From Rhizobiales bacterium CCH10-E5 (lineage in GTDB: Bacteria > Pseudomonadota > Alphaproteobacteria > Rhizobiales > Beijerinckiaceae): a stretch of DNA of 64,000 bases. The position numbers and the translations under genes are program-made. The stretch is from assembly GCA_001556125.1 (NCBI GenBank), contig LSIG01000200.1:1-64000 (forward strand), written 5' to 3'. The notes below the pieces were generated by a model that was not told the DNA's origin, did no database searches, and saw only the letters and a program-made list of their open reading frames with translations. Positions 7,054 through 15,219 of the stretch are shown in pieces; position 1 is the first letter of the stretch; each line of letters begins with the position of its first letter.

Positions 7054-8754
7054 ATGTCCAGATCGCGCCGCATCGCCCGCAATCCACTGCCACTCGGCGC
7101 TGCATTGCGAGCTTGCGCCTATCTGCGCGTTTCGACCGGGCGGCAGGCCGAATCCGATCTTTCCATTCCCGACCAGCGCAAGCAGACGGCCCAGTTCTGC
7201 GCCGCCAAGGGCTGGGCCCTCCTCGGCGATTTCGTCGAGCCCGGCGCTTCCGCCACCGACGACGCCCGCCCCGAGTTCCAGCGCATGATCGAGCGCTGCC
7301 TCGACGACGATCACCCCTTCGACGTCATCGTCGTCCACTCGTATTCGCGTTTCTTCCGCGACAGCTTCTCCCTAGAAATGTATGTCCGCAAACTCGCGAA
7401 GGCGGGCGTTAGGCTGATCTCCATCACCCAGGAACTCGGGGATGACCCGGCCCAGATTATGATGCGCCAGGTCATCGCGCTCTTCGACGAGTACCAGAGT
7501 CGCGAAAACTCCAAGCATGTCCTGCGCGCCATGAAGGAGAACGCCCGGCAGGGGTTCTACAATGGCGCGCGCGTGCCGCTCGGCTACACCGTCGAAGCCT
7601 GCGAGACCCGTGGCGAGCGCGTCAAGAAGCGCCTCGTCGAGGATCCGGTCGAAGCCGAGACCGTCAGGCAGATATTCCGGCTCTATCGCTTCGGTGACGG
7701 CACCTCCGGCCCGCTCGGCGTCAAAGCCATCACCACCTGGCTCAACGAAAAGGGTTATCGTACCCGCCTCGGCGCCAGATTCGGCGTCGCCACCGTTCAC
7801 GGCATCCTGACCAATCCCGTCTATATCGGTGAATGGACCTTCAACCGGATGGAGGCGCGCACGCGCGCCGTGAAACCGGCTTCCGAGCATATCAGGATCG
7901 AAGTACCCGCCCTCATTCCCCGGGCGGAATTCGAAACCGTCGCCGCGACCCTCAAGGCGCATAATCCGAGAGTCACCCCCGCGCGGGAAGTGACGGGTCC
8001 GATTCTGCTGACCGGGCTCGCGACCTGCGCCCATTGCGGGGCGGCGATGACCCTGCGCACCGGCACCTCGAAAAGCGGCAGGGTCTACCGCTATTACGCC
8101 TGCTCGACCCATGGGCGGCAGGGCAAGGCTGGCTGTCAGGGCCGTTCCGTCCCCATGCACAAGCTCGACGAGTTAGTGACCGACCACTTGACCAGCGCAC
8201 TGCTCCAGCCCGCTCGGCTTCGGGAGACGATTGCCTCGCTCTGGACCGGGCGGGTCGCCAAACAGGCGGAGGTCGATGGGCGGATCGGTGCGCTCAGGGC
8301 CGAAGTCTCGACGGCCGAAGAGAAGCTGCGGCGGCTCTACCAGCTCGTCGAGGACGGCGTGACCGATCTCGACGACATGCTGAAAGAACGCCTTGCTGCC
8401 CTCAAGGCCGATCGCGATCGCGCAAAGACCGCCCTCGACCGCATCCACGCCGCAGAACGCCCGCCCGCCACGATCGCTCCTGAGCTGATTGAGGAATTCG
8501 GAACGCTCATGCGGCGTAATATCTCCGAAGGCACGATCCCCTTCCGAAAGGCTTGGCTGCGCAGCATCGTCGACCGCATCGAGGTCGATACCAACGCAAT
8601 CCGCATCATCGGCGACAAGGCAAATCTGGAGCAGGTCATCGCTGCAACAAACGCAGGCTCCCTCAGGGAGCCCGGTGTTCGCAGTTCTGTACGGAAATGG
8701 CGCTCCCATGGGGAATCGAACCCCAGTTTTCGCCGTGAGAGGGCGACGTCCTGA
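7054..8754 (+). CDS. Large serine recombinase (integrase/excisionase of the element)
   Basis: The 566-residue protein has an N-terminal resolvase domain with Y-L-R-V-S-T (R25 and catalytic Ser27), then S-R-F-F-R-D (about 92-97), a recombinase domain (about 190-300), a zinc-ribbon with C-A-H-C at about 325-328 and two further cysteines near 350 and 360, and a long coiled coil (about 400-470). This is the large serine recombinase architecture that drives site-specific insertion of phages and ICEs. The last residues (W-R-S-H-G-E-S-N-P) are encoded by the antisense strand of the adjoining tRNA-Glu gene, so the frame crosses the attachment site. It is probably responsible for integration here. Tyrosine integrases are the more usual tRNA-targeting type. 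Confidence 0.92.
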   Translation: MSRSRRIARNPLPLGAALRACAYLRVSTGRQAESDLSIPDQRKQTAQFCAAKGWALLGDFVEPGASATDDARPEFQRMIERCLDDDHPFDVIVVHSYSRFFRDSFSLEMYVRKLAKAGVRLISITQELGDDPAQIMMRQVIALFDEYQSRENSKHVLRAMKENARQGFYNGARVPLGYTVEACETRGERVKKRLVEDPVEAETVRQIFRLYRFGDGTSGPLGVKAITTWLNEKGYRTRLGARFGVATVHGILTNPVYIGEWTFNRMEARTRAVKPASEHIRIEVPALIPRAEFETVAATLKAHNPRVTPAREVTGPILLTGLATCAHCGAAMTLRTGTSKSGRVYRYYACSTHGRQGKAGCQGRSVPMHKLDELVTDHLTSALLQPARLRETIASLWTGRVAKQAEVDGRIGALRAEVSTAEEKLRRLYQLVEDGVTDLDDMLKERLAALKADRDRAKTALDRIHAAERPPATIAPELIEEFGTLMRRNISEGTIPFRKAWLRSIVDRIEVDTNAIRIIGDKANLEQVIAATNAGSLREPGVRSSVRKWRSHGESNPSFRRERATS

Positions 8755-8772
8755 CCGCTAGACGATGGGAGC
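8698..8772 (-). tRNA. tRNA-Glu (anticodon CTC)
   Basis: The minus strand folds as a complete tRNA: acceptor GCTCCCA/TGGGAGC, anticodon stem TCGCC/GGCGA around loop CTCTCAC (anticodon CTC), T-arm GGGGTTCGATTCCCC, discriminator G, and an encoded CCA at 8700-8698. It decodes GAG. The 3' end faces the mobile element, and the recombinase reading frame ends inside it, so this is the probable integration target whose 3' end was restored by the element. Confidence 0.93.
8700..8754. other. Probable attachment site (att) of the mobile element within the tRNA 3' half
   Basis: The boundary of element and chromosome must lie in the tRNA 3' half, because the recombinase frame continues into it and typical chromosomal genes begin just beyond. 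The exact core cannot be set without the opposite end of the element, which lies outside the window. Confidence 0.5.
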
Positions 8773-8790
8773 AGCGCGGCAAGGGCTGCT

Positions 8791-8818
8791 GTTTAATCGG
8801 CCCTCGCCGGCTCTGCAA
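8791..8818 (-). promoter_or_regulatory. Candidate promoter of tRNA-Glu
   Basis: On the minus strand TTGCAG (8818-8813) and TTAAAC (8796-8791) are 16 bases apart, and the tRNA begins 18 bases downstream, giving a short 5' leader. Confidence 0.45.
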
Positions 8819-8842
8819 CTGTTTTTGCAGATCCCGGACGAA

Positions 8843-8876
8843 AATTGCCGGGGGACGGGTTGCCGCCCCCCGAAGG
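8843..8876 (-). terminator. Candidate intrinsic terminator of the OYE-type reductase gene
   Basis: On the minus strand a G-rich arm (GGGGGGCGG) pairs with CCGTCCCCC around a short loop, followed by GGCAATTTTCG. It lies 27 bases past the reductase stop, in the right place to end that transcript before the tRNA. Confidence 0.5.
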
Positions 8877-8902
8877 TTCGGGCGCCTGCAGGCAGGCCTG
8901 CG

Positions 8903-10012
8903 TCAGGCCGCGGCGTCCTGCAGCGTCGGGTAGTCGGTATAGCCCTTGCCGTCGCCGCCATAGAACAGCGAAGGCTCGGGCGTGTTCAGCGGCGCATCGC
9001 GGCGCAGGCGCTCGACCAGGTCGGGATTCGCGATGAAGAGCCGCCCGAAGGCGACGGCATCGACGCGCCCGCTTTCGACCGCCTCGATCGCCGAGGCGCG
9101 GTCGAAGCCGTTATTGGCGATATAGGCGCCGCGGAAGGCCTTGCGCAGCGCGTCGTAATCGAAGGGCAGGAAGTCGCGCGGCCCACCAGTCGCCCCCTCG
9201 ATGACATGGATGAAGGCGAGCCCCGCCTCATCGAGCCGGGCGACGATATGCTCGAACAGCGGCTGCGGGTTGCTGTCGCGCGCATCGTTGGCCGGCGTGA
9301 CGGGGGACAGGCGGATGCCGACGCGACCCTTGCCGAACACCTTCACCACCGCATCGACCACCTCGAGCGTCAGCCGAACGCGGTTCTCGATCGAGCCGCC
9401 ATAGGCGTCGCTGCGGGTGTTCGTGCCGTCGCGCAGGAACTGGTCGAGCAGATAGCCGTTGGCGGCATGGATCTCGATGCCGTCGAAGCCCGCGGCCTTG
9501 GCGTTCTCGGCCGCCTTCGCATAGTCGGCGACGATCCCCGGCAGTTCCTCCAGCGCAAGCGCACGCGGCGCCGAAACCTCGACGAAGCCGCTCTCGACAT
9601 AGGTCTTGCCCTTGGCGGGAATGGCGGAGGGGGCGACAGGTGCCTGCCCGCCCGGCTGCAGCGAGACATGGCTGATGCGCCCGACGTGCCAGAGCTGGGC
9701 GATGATCTTGCCGCCCTCGGCATGGACGGCGTCGGTGACGGCCTTCCAGCCCGCCACCTGCTCGGCCGTGTACATGCCGGGCGTCCAGACATAGCCCTGG
9801 CCCTGCTGCGAGATCTGCGTCGCTTCGGAGATGATCAGCCCGGCGCCGGCGCGCTGGCGATAATACTCGACATTGAGCGCGTTGGGCGCATCATTGCCAT
9901 GGGTCGCGCGGTTGCGCGTTAGCGGCGCCATGACGACGCGGTTGGACAGTTCGATGTCGCCGAGGCGCAGCGGCGAGAACAGCTTGAGGCTGGACGGATC
10001 GGATCGGGTCAT
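8903..10012 (-). CDS. Alkene reductase, Old Yellow Enzyme family (NemA-like)
   Basis: The 369-residue protein is an FMN-dependent NAD(P)H oxidoreductase of the OYE family, which reduces activated alkenes, maleimides or nitro compounds in the cytoplasm. Features include L-S-N-R-V-V-M-A-P-L-T-R-N-R near the N-terminus, W-H-V-G-R-I-S-H, G-F-D-G-I-E-I-H-A-A-N-G-Y-L-L-D-Q-F-L with the substrate/FMN-binding H-x-x-N, and Y-G-G-S-I-E-N-R, all typical. ATG 10012 is chosen because AAGGA lies eight bases upstream; an in-frame upstream start lacks this. It is the first chromosomal gene beyond the element boundary. The physiological substrate is unknown. Confidence 0.92.
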   Translation of the reverse strand: MTRSDPSSLKLFSPLRLGDIELSNRVVMAPLTRNRATHGNDAPNALNVEYYRQRAGAGLIISEATQISQQGQGYVWTPGMYTAEQVAGWKAVTDAVHAEGGKIIAQLWHVGRISHVSLQPGGQAPVAPSAIPAKGKTYVESGFVEVSAPRALALEELPGIVADYAKAAENAKAAGFDGIEIHAANGYLLDQFLRDGTNTRSDAYGGSIENRVRLTLEVVDAVVKVFGKGRVGIRLSPVTPANDARDSNPQPLFEHIVARLDEAGLAFIHVIEGATGGPRDFLPFDYDALRKAFRGAYIANNGFDRASAIEAVESGRVDAVAFGRLFIANPDLVERLRRDAPLNTPEPSLFYGGDGKGYTDYPTLQDAAA

Positions 10013-10125
10013 GGGGGTGGTCCTTGGAGGGGCCGCGATGCGGCCGAAGGGAAGCGTGATCATGACGGCCGGCGCGGGCGAGGCCGCGGGCCGGGCCGCC
10101 GGACGCCCTCAAGATAGGTGCTGCA

Positions 10126-11016
10126 ATGCAGCATGACAGGGCTGCCCGTTCAGGCTTTCGTGAACAGGACGATTGCCCTCCGATCGATCTCGATTTCGGC
10201 GCAGATCGCCTCCAAACCGAGGCCGGGACGAAGCAGACCATCTCCGGGCGGCTTCTGCGCCACGCTCTTCGGCCGGCTGCGAGCTGGCTCGGAGCCGGTC
10301 TGCGGGCGGCCGTCGATATCGTCTACCCGCCTTCCTGCGTGGCCTGTCAGGCGGCGACCGGCGAGGCGCAGGCACTCTGCCCCGCCTGCTGGGGCGAGAT
10401 GCGCTTCATCGAGCGGCCCTATTGCGAGCGTCTGGGCACGCCCTTCGCCGTCGATCTCGGCGACGGCATGGTCTCACCCGCCGCCATCGCCGACCCTCCG
10501 GTCTTCGCGCGGGCCCGCGCCGTCTGCCGCTTCGACGGCACAGCCCGCGAACTCGTGCACAGGCTGAAATATGGCGACCGAACCGACCTCGCTCTGACAA
10601 TGGGACGGATGATGATCCAGGCCGGCCGCGAACTGCTGCCCGACGCCGATGTGATCGTGCCCGTGCCGCTGCATCGCTTCCGGCTCTGGACTCGGCGCTT
10701 CAACCAGGCGGCGGCGCTGGCGCAGGTGGTCGCGGGCGGATCCGGCGTTCCGCTGGCGCCGGTCGCCCTGGCGAGGGTGAAACGCACGCGCCAGCAGGTC
10801 GGGCTGACGCGCGCGCAGCGGGCCGACAATTTGCAGGGCGCCTTCAAGGTGCCGCCCGTCATCCGGCCGCAGATCGAGGGCCGGCGCGTGCTGCTCATCG
10901 ACGATGTCCTGACCACGGGCGCGACCGGCAATGCCGCGGCACGGGCCCTGCTGCGCGGCGGCGCACGCGCGGTCGACATCCTGACCTTCGCGCGCGTCGT
11001 CTCGGACGGCACCTGA
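10126..11016 (+). CDS. ComF-family phosphoribosyltransferase-like protein
   Basis: The product (up to 296 residues) has an N-terminal four-cysteine cluster (Y-P-P-S-C-V-A-C followed by L-C-P-A-C-W), then V-P-V-P-L-H-R-x-R and the PRPP-binding loop L-L-I-D-D-V-L-T-T-G-A-T. This is the ComF layout: a zinc finger plus type I phosphoribosyltransferase fold. ComF proteins support natural transformation in some bacteria; in alphaproteobacteria the role is less clear. The true start may be downstream of 10126, since the first 40 residues look poorly conserved. It precedes grxC by 76 bases, an order common in alphaproteobacteria. Confidence 0.85.
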   Translation: MQHDRAARSGFREQDDCPPIDLDFGADRLQTEAGTKQTISGRLLRHALRPAASWLGAGLRAAVDIVYPPSCVACQAATGEAQALCPACWGEMRFIERPYCERLGTPFAVDLGDGMVSPAAIADPPVFARARAVCRFDGTARELVHRLKYGDRTDLALTMGRMMIQAGRELLPDADVIVPVPLHRFRLWTRRFNQAAALAQVVAGGSGVPLAPVALARVKRTRQQVGLTRAQRADNLQGAFKVPPVIRPQIEGRRVLLIDDVLTTGATGNAAARALLRGGARAVDILTFARVVSDGT

Positions 11017-11092
11017 GGAGCGTCACGCCCGGTGACGAAACCGTGACGAGCCCCTACATTGGGGTGCAGCCCCAACCCGATGGACCTTCGCG

Positions 11093-11350
11093 ATGCCTCC
11101 GGTCACGATCTACACCACCTCCTGGTGCCCCTATTGCAAAGCGGCCAAGTCGCTGCTGACGAAAAAGGGCGTCGCCTTCGACGAGATCGACGTCGATGGC
11201 AAGCCGGAGCTGCGCCAGACGATGACCGCCCGGGCCGGCGGCCGCACCTCGGTGCCACAGATCTTCATCGGCGAGACGCATGTCGGCGGCTCCGACGACA
11301 TTCACGCCCTCGACGCCCGGGGCGAACTCGACAAGCTGCTGGCCGCGTGA
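11093..11350 (+). CDS. grxC: Glutaredoxin 3 (GrxC)
   Basis: The 85-residue protein has the dithiol active site C-P-Y-C at residues 12-15, followed by K-x-L-L-x-x-K-G, the T-S-V-P-Q-I-F-I strand with cis-proline, and G-G-x-D-D-I, the glutathione-binding turn of class I glutaredoxins. It reduces protein disulfides with glutathione in the cytoplasm. The length is normal for the family. It lies 76 bases after comF and 61 bases before the DUF1178 gene. Confidence 0.95.
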   Translation: MPPVTIYTTSWCPYCKAAKSLLTKKGVAFDEIDVDGKPELRQTMTARAGGRTSVPQIFIGETHVGGSDDIHALDARGELDKLLAA

Positions 11351-11411
11351 GCGCCGCCCTGTCCACGAACACCGAGACCGGCCCCTCCGGCCGGCCGCCT
11401 GCCGTCACGCC

Positions 11412-11900
11412 ATGATCAAATACGCTCTCATCTGCGACCAGGCCCACGACTTCGAGAGCTGGTTCGCCAACTCTGCGAGTTTCGAGGAACAGGCCAGGCG
11501 CGGCTTCGTCTCCTGCCCCGTCTGCAACAGCATCAAGGTCGAGCGCGCGATCATGGCGCCCCATGTCGCCCGCACCGACCGCGGCAAGACCATGATCGAG
11601 GCGCCGTCCCCGGCGGCCGGTCCGGCTGTCGCCGCGATGGCGCCCGAGGCCGCCCCTGTCGCGCTGATGGGCGAGAAGGAGATCGCGCTGCGCCAGATGC
11701 TGGCCGAACTGCACCGGCAGGTGGCCGAGAATGCCGAGCATGTCGGCAAGCGCTTTGCGGAAGAGGCCCTGAAGATCCATCACGGCGAGAGCGATAGCCG
11801 CGCCATCTATGGCGAGGCCAGCCTGGAGGATGCCCGCATGCTGCATGAGGAAGGCGTCGAGTTCCTGCCGCTGCCGCGCCTGCCGGATGCCGGGCATTGA
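11412..11900 (+). CDS. DUF1178 family protein
   Basis: The 162-residue protein starts M-I-K-Y-A-L-I-C-D-Q-A-H-D-F-E-S-W-F and contains C-P-V-C-N-S near residue 36, the zinc-ribbon-like signature of DUF1178. The C-terminal half (E-K-E-I-A-L-R-Q-M-L, then I-Y-G-E-A and L-P-L-P-R) also fits. Function is unknown. In many alphaproteobacteria a carbon-nitrogen hydrolase gene sits between grxC and this gene; here the gap is only 61 bases and holds no such gene. The next gene begins eight bases after the stop. Confidence 0.88.
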   Translation: MIKYALICDQAHDFESWFANSASFEEQARRGFVSCPVCNSIKVERAIMAPHVARTDRGKTMIEAPSPAAGPAVAAMAPEAAPVALMGEKEIALRQMLAELHRQVAENAEHVGKRFAEEALKIHHGESDSRAIYGEASLEDARMLHEEGVEFLPLPRLPDAGH

Positions 11901-11907
11901 TGCGCCG

Positions 11908-12783
11908 ATGATCAGCCTGCGCAACGACGCCCTCTCCGTCGAGATCGCCCCGCTCGGAGCGGAGCTGCAATCCGTCCGGGACTCGCTGGGCCGCGACTGG
12001 CTGTGGAGCGGCGATCCGGCGATCTGGGCGGGGCGGTCGCCGCTGCTCTTTCCGGTGATCGGCAAACATCCGGGCGGGCAGGTGCTGATCGACGGCAGGC
12101 GCTATCCGATCAAGAGCCATGGCGTCGCCCGTACCGCAGTGTTCCGGGTGGTCTCGCAGGACGCGACCTCCTGCACGCTGCGGCTGACCGAAGACGAAGA
12201 GACGCGTTCGGCCTATCCCTTCGCCTTCATCCTCGACATGACCTACCGGCTCGAGGGCGCCTCGCTCGCCATGACGGCGCGGATCGAAAATCCTGGCGCA
12301 GCGCCGATGCCCTTCTGCTTCGGCTATCACCCCGCTTTCCCCTGGCCGCTCCCGGACGGCGCCGGGCTGCCCCACCGCATCCATCTCGCCAATGGCGCGA
12401 GCCCAGGCCATCAGCGACTGAACGCGGATGGCCAGCGCGCGCCAGACCTGCACCCCTCCGCCTTCGTCGACGGCGTGCTCACGCTCGATCATCAGCTCTT
12501 CGCGGCCGATGCGCTGATCATCCCGGAGGGAGCCGGAAGCCGCTGCTGGTATGGTGCCGATGGCCGCCCCGGCATCGCGCTCGCCTTCGCCGACCTGCCG
12601 CAACTCGGCATCTGGACCAAGCCGAACGGCCCCTTCATCTGCATCGAGCCCTGGCACGGGCTGACCTCGCCCGCCGATCCCGACGAGCCGCTCGACCGGC
12701 GCGAGGGCGCGATCACGCTGCCCCCCGGAGCAGAGCGCAGCTTCACGCTGACCGCCACCTTCGGCGTCGAACGGCCGGTCTGA
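11908..12783 (+). CDS. Aldose 1-epimerase family protein
   Basis: The 291-residue product starts M-I-S-L-R-N-D-A-L and has P-L-G-A-E-L-Q-S-V, L-L-F-P-V-I-G, S-H-G-V-A-R, F-G-Y-H-P-A-F and C-I-E-P-W-H-G, the signatures of the LacX/YeaD-like branch of galactose mutarotase-fold proteins. These catalyse or resemble anomer interconversion of aldoses or hexose phosphates. ATG 11908 fits the family start and lies just after the DUF1178 stop, so the two are likely co-transcribed. The specific sugar cannot be read from sequence. Confidence 0.88.
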   Translation: MISLRNDALSVEIAPLGAELQSVRDSLGRDWLWSGDPAIWAGRSPLLFPVIGKHPGGQVLIDGRRYPIKSHGVARTAVFRVVSQDATSCTLRLTEDEETRSAYPFAFILDMTYRLEGASLAMTARIENPGAAPMPFCFGYHPAFPWPLPDGAGLPHRIHLANGASPGHQRLNADGQRAPDLHPSAFVDGVLTLDHQLFAADALIIPEGAGSRCWYGADGRPGIALAFADLPQLGIWTKPNGPFICIEPWHGLTSPADPDEPLDRREGAITLPPGAERSFTLTATFGVERPV

Positions 12784-12891
12784 GGCGCATCCCGCGCTCA
12801 TCCGAAGGTCGCAAGCGACTTCGCCGGCCCTCTGGCGTTATTCTCGCCGCAGTGCAACATTGAGATTGCTCTGAAAAGAGGGTGGAACGGC

Positions 12892-14883
12892 ATGAACGCG
12901 ATCGACCCCACCGCGGGCCGGGCCCCGCAGCGCGACAAGCCCTGGATCTTCCGCACTTATGCCGGCCATTCCGACGCTGCGGAATCGAACCGGCTCTACC
13001 GCAACAATCTCGCCAAGGGGCAGACCGGCCTCTCGGTCGCCTTCGACCTGCCGACGCAGACCGGCTACGACCCGGACCATGTCCTCTCGCGCGGCGAGGT
13101 CGGGAAGGTCGGCGTGCCCGTGAGCCATCTCGGCGACATGCGGACGCTCTTCGACCAGATCCCGCTGGCGCAGATGAACACCTCGATGACGATCAACGCG
13201 ACGGCGGCCTGGCTGCTCTCGCTCTACATCGCGGTGGCCGACGAGCAGGGGGCGGACCGCAAGGCGCTGCAGGGCACGACGCAGAACGACGTCGTCAAGG
13301 AATACCTCTCGCGCGGAACGTACGTCTTTCCGCCGCGCCCCTCGATGCGGCTGACCACCGACATCGTCGTGTTCACCACCCGCGAGATGCCGAAATGGAA
13401 CCCGACCAACGTCTGTTCCTATCATCTGCAGGAGGCGGGCGCCTCGCCGGTGCAGGAGCTCTCCTTCGCGCTGGCGACCGCGATCGCGCTGCTGGATTCG
13501 ATCCGGGCCCGGCCCGAGGTCTCGCCCGAGGAGTTCCCCGAGCTCGTCGGCCGCATCTCCTTCTTCGTCAATGCCGGGATGCGCTTCATCACCGAGCTCT
13601 GCAAGATGCGGGCATTCGTCGAGCTGTGGGACGAGATCACCCTCGGCCGCTATGGCGTCGCCGATGAGGCGATGCGGCGCTTCCGCTATGGCGTTCAGGT
13701 GAATTCGCTGGGGCTGACCGAGCCACAGCCCGAGAACAACGTCTACCGCATCCTCATCGAGATGCTGGCCGTGACGCTCTCGAAGAAGGCGCGCGCGCGA
13801 GCCGTGCAGCTGCCGGCCTGGAACGAGGCTCTCGGCCTGCCCCGCCCCTTCGACCAGCAATGGTCGCTGCGCATGCAGCAGGTCCTGGCCTATGAGACCG
13901 ACCTGCTCGAGTTCGGCGACATCTTCGACGGCTCGACCGTGATCGACGCCAAGGTGGCCGAGCTGAAGGCGGCAGCGCTGGCGGAACTGGCGGCGATCGA
14001 TGCCATGGGCGGGGCGCTCGCCGCCATCGAGACCGGCTACATGAAGAAGGCGCTGGTCGAGAATGGCGCGCGCCGCATCGAGGCGATCGAGCGCGGCGAG
14101 CAGATCGTCATCGGCGTCAACAAGTTCACCAACAGCGAGCCTTCTCCTCTGTCGGCCGGCGAGGGCAGCGTGGTGACGGTGCCCGATTCCGTCGAACTGG
14201 AAGCGATCGGCCGGCTCAAGGCCTGGCGTTCGGCCCGGGAAGCCAAGGCTGCACAAGCGGCGCTGGCCGAGCTCTCGGCGGCGGCGAAGGAAGAGCGCAA
14301 CGTCATGCCAGCCTCGATCGCCTGCGCCAAGGCCGGCGTCACCACCGGCGAATGGGCGCAGACGCTGCGCGAGATCTTCGGCGAGTATCGCGCCCCCACC
14401 GGCGTCGACACGACCAAACTCGGCAGCAATGAGGGGCTCGCCACCGTCAAGGCCGCGGTCGCCCGCGCCACCGAGAAGCTCGGCCGCACGCCGCGCTTCC
14501 TCGTCGGCAAGCCGGGGTTGGACGGTCACTCCAACGGCGCCGAGCAGATCGCGGTGCGCGCGCGCGATGCCGGCATGGCCGTGAGCTACGGCGGCATCCG
14601 CCAGACGCCGGAGGAGATCGTCGCCCAGGCGCAGGAAACCGAAGCCGACATCATCGGGCTGTCGATCCTCTCGGGCTCGCATCTGCCGCTGGTGCGCGAC
14701 GTCACCGCCCGCCTGCGCGTCGCCGGGATGGATGTGCCCGTCGTGGTCGGCGGCATCATCCCGCCCGAGGACGAGAATGCGCTGCGCAACATGGGCGTCG
14801 CCGCGGTCTACACCCCGAAGAACTTCGAGCTCGACGGCATCATTGCCGATGTCGCCGGGCTCGCGGCGAAGGATCGACCCTGA
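12892..14883 (+). CDS. meaA: Ethylmalonyl-CoA mutase, B12-dependent
   Basis: The 663-residue single-chain mutase interconverts ethylmalonyl-CoA and methylsuccinyl-CoA in the ethylmalonyl-CoA pathway, the glyoxylate-shunt alternative used for C2 or C1 growth. R-T-Y-A-G-H-S near residue 22, F-D-L-P-T-Q-T-G-Y-D-P-D-H near 49, and the N-terminal catalytic barrel are followed by a C-terminal cobalamin domain with D544-G-H546-S-N-G. Length and the Y-D-P-D-H variant resemble MeaA rather than two-subunit methylmalonyl-CoA mutase. ATG 12892 follows GAGGGTGGAACGGC. Other enzymes of the pathway are not in the window, apart from general acyl-CoA genes. Confidence 0.93.
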   Translation: MNAIDPTAGRAPQRDKPWIFRTYAGHSDAAESNRLYRNNLAKGQTGLSVAFDLPTQTGYDPDHVLSRGEVGKVGVPVSHLGDMRTLFDQIPLAQMNTSMTINATAAWLLSLYIAVADEQGADRKALQGTTQNDVVKEYLSRGTYVFPPRPSMRLTTDIVVFTTREMPKWNPTNVCSYHLQEAGASPVQELSFALATAIALLDSIRARPEVSPEEFPELVGRISFFVNAGMRFITELCKMRAFVELWDEITLGRYGVADEAMRRFRYGVQVNSLGLTEPQPENNVYRILIEMLAVTLSKKARARAVQLPAWNEALGLPRPFDQQWSLRMQQVLAYETDLLEFGDIFDGSTVIDAKVAELKAAALAELAAIDAMGGALAAIETGYMKKALVENGARRIEAIERGEQIVIGVNKFTNSEPSPLSAGEGSVVTVPDSVELEAIGRLKAWRSAREAKAAQAALAELSAAAKEERNVMPASIACAKAGVTTGEWAQTLREIFGEYRAPTGVDTTKLGSNEGLATVKAAVARATEKLGRTPRFLVGKPGLDGHSNGAEQIAVRARDAGMAVSYGGIRQTPEEIVAQAQETEADIIGLSILSGSHLPLVRDVTARLRVAGMDVPVVVGGIIPPEDENALRNMGVAAVYTPKNFELDGIIADVAGLAAKDRP

Positions 14884-14897
14884 GGGTGGCGCACGCT

Positions 14898-15068
14898 TCA
14901 GTCGCCTCCGCCGCCACCATCCCCGCCGTCGCCGTCGTCGTTGCGCGAGAGCCAGCCTCCGTCACCACTCGTCGGCGCTTCGCCTGCGCGCGCGGCCCGG
15001 CGGATCAGAGCGATGACCGCGACCAGCGGAACGGCCATGATCACCAGATAAGCGGCGACATCCTGCAT
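14898..15068 (-). CDS. Small single-pass membrane protein with Gly/Asp-rich tail
   Basis: The 56-residue product starts M-Q-D-V-A-A-Y-L-V-I-M-A-V-P-L-V, one hydrophobic segment (about residues 4-21), then basic residues (I-R-R-A-A-R-A) and a tail ending D-D-G-D-G-G-D-G-G-G-G-G-D. The pattern suggests an inner-membrane anchor with a disordered acidic tail. No family is recognised. It is tail-to-tail with meaA, ending 14 bases after the meaA stop. An overlapping plus-strand frame has no such features, so this strand is preferred. Confidence 0.5.
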   Translation of the reverse strand: MQDVAAYLVIMAVPLVAVIALIRRAARAGEAPTSGDGGWLSRNDDGDGGDGGGGGD

Positions 15069-15219
15069 CGATCGGCCTCGTCTCGCCGGGCGCCCCCGCG
15101 CCATGCGTCCAGCGGAGCCTGCCATGACGCGACCGGGATGGCGAGGCCGCTTGTCGTAGGGGCAGGGTGACAGCGCCGCTGCGCCTGCCTATTTTGCCGC
15201 CTCCCTCCGGACCACCGAA

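Noticed and set aside
11019..11036. Short inverted repeat CGTCAC/GTGACG after comF as a terminator
   Set aside because: Only six pairs and no T-run; too weak to support.
12838..14682. Long minus-strand frame opposite meaA
   Set aside because: No recognisable domains; meaA fully explains the region.
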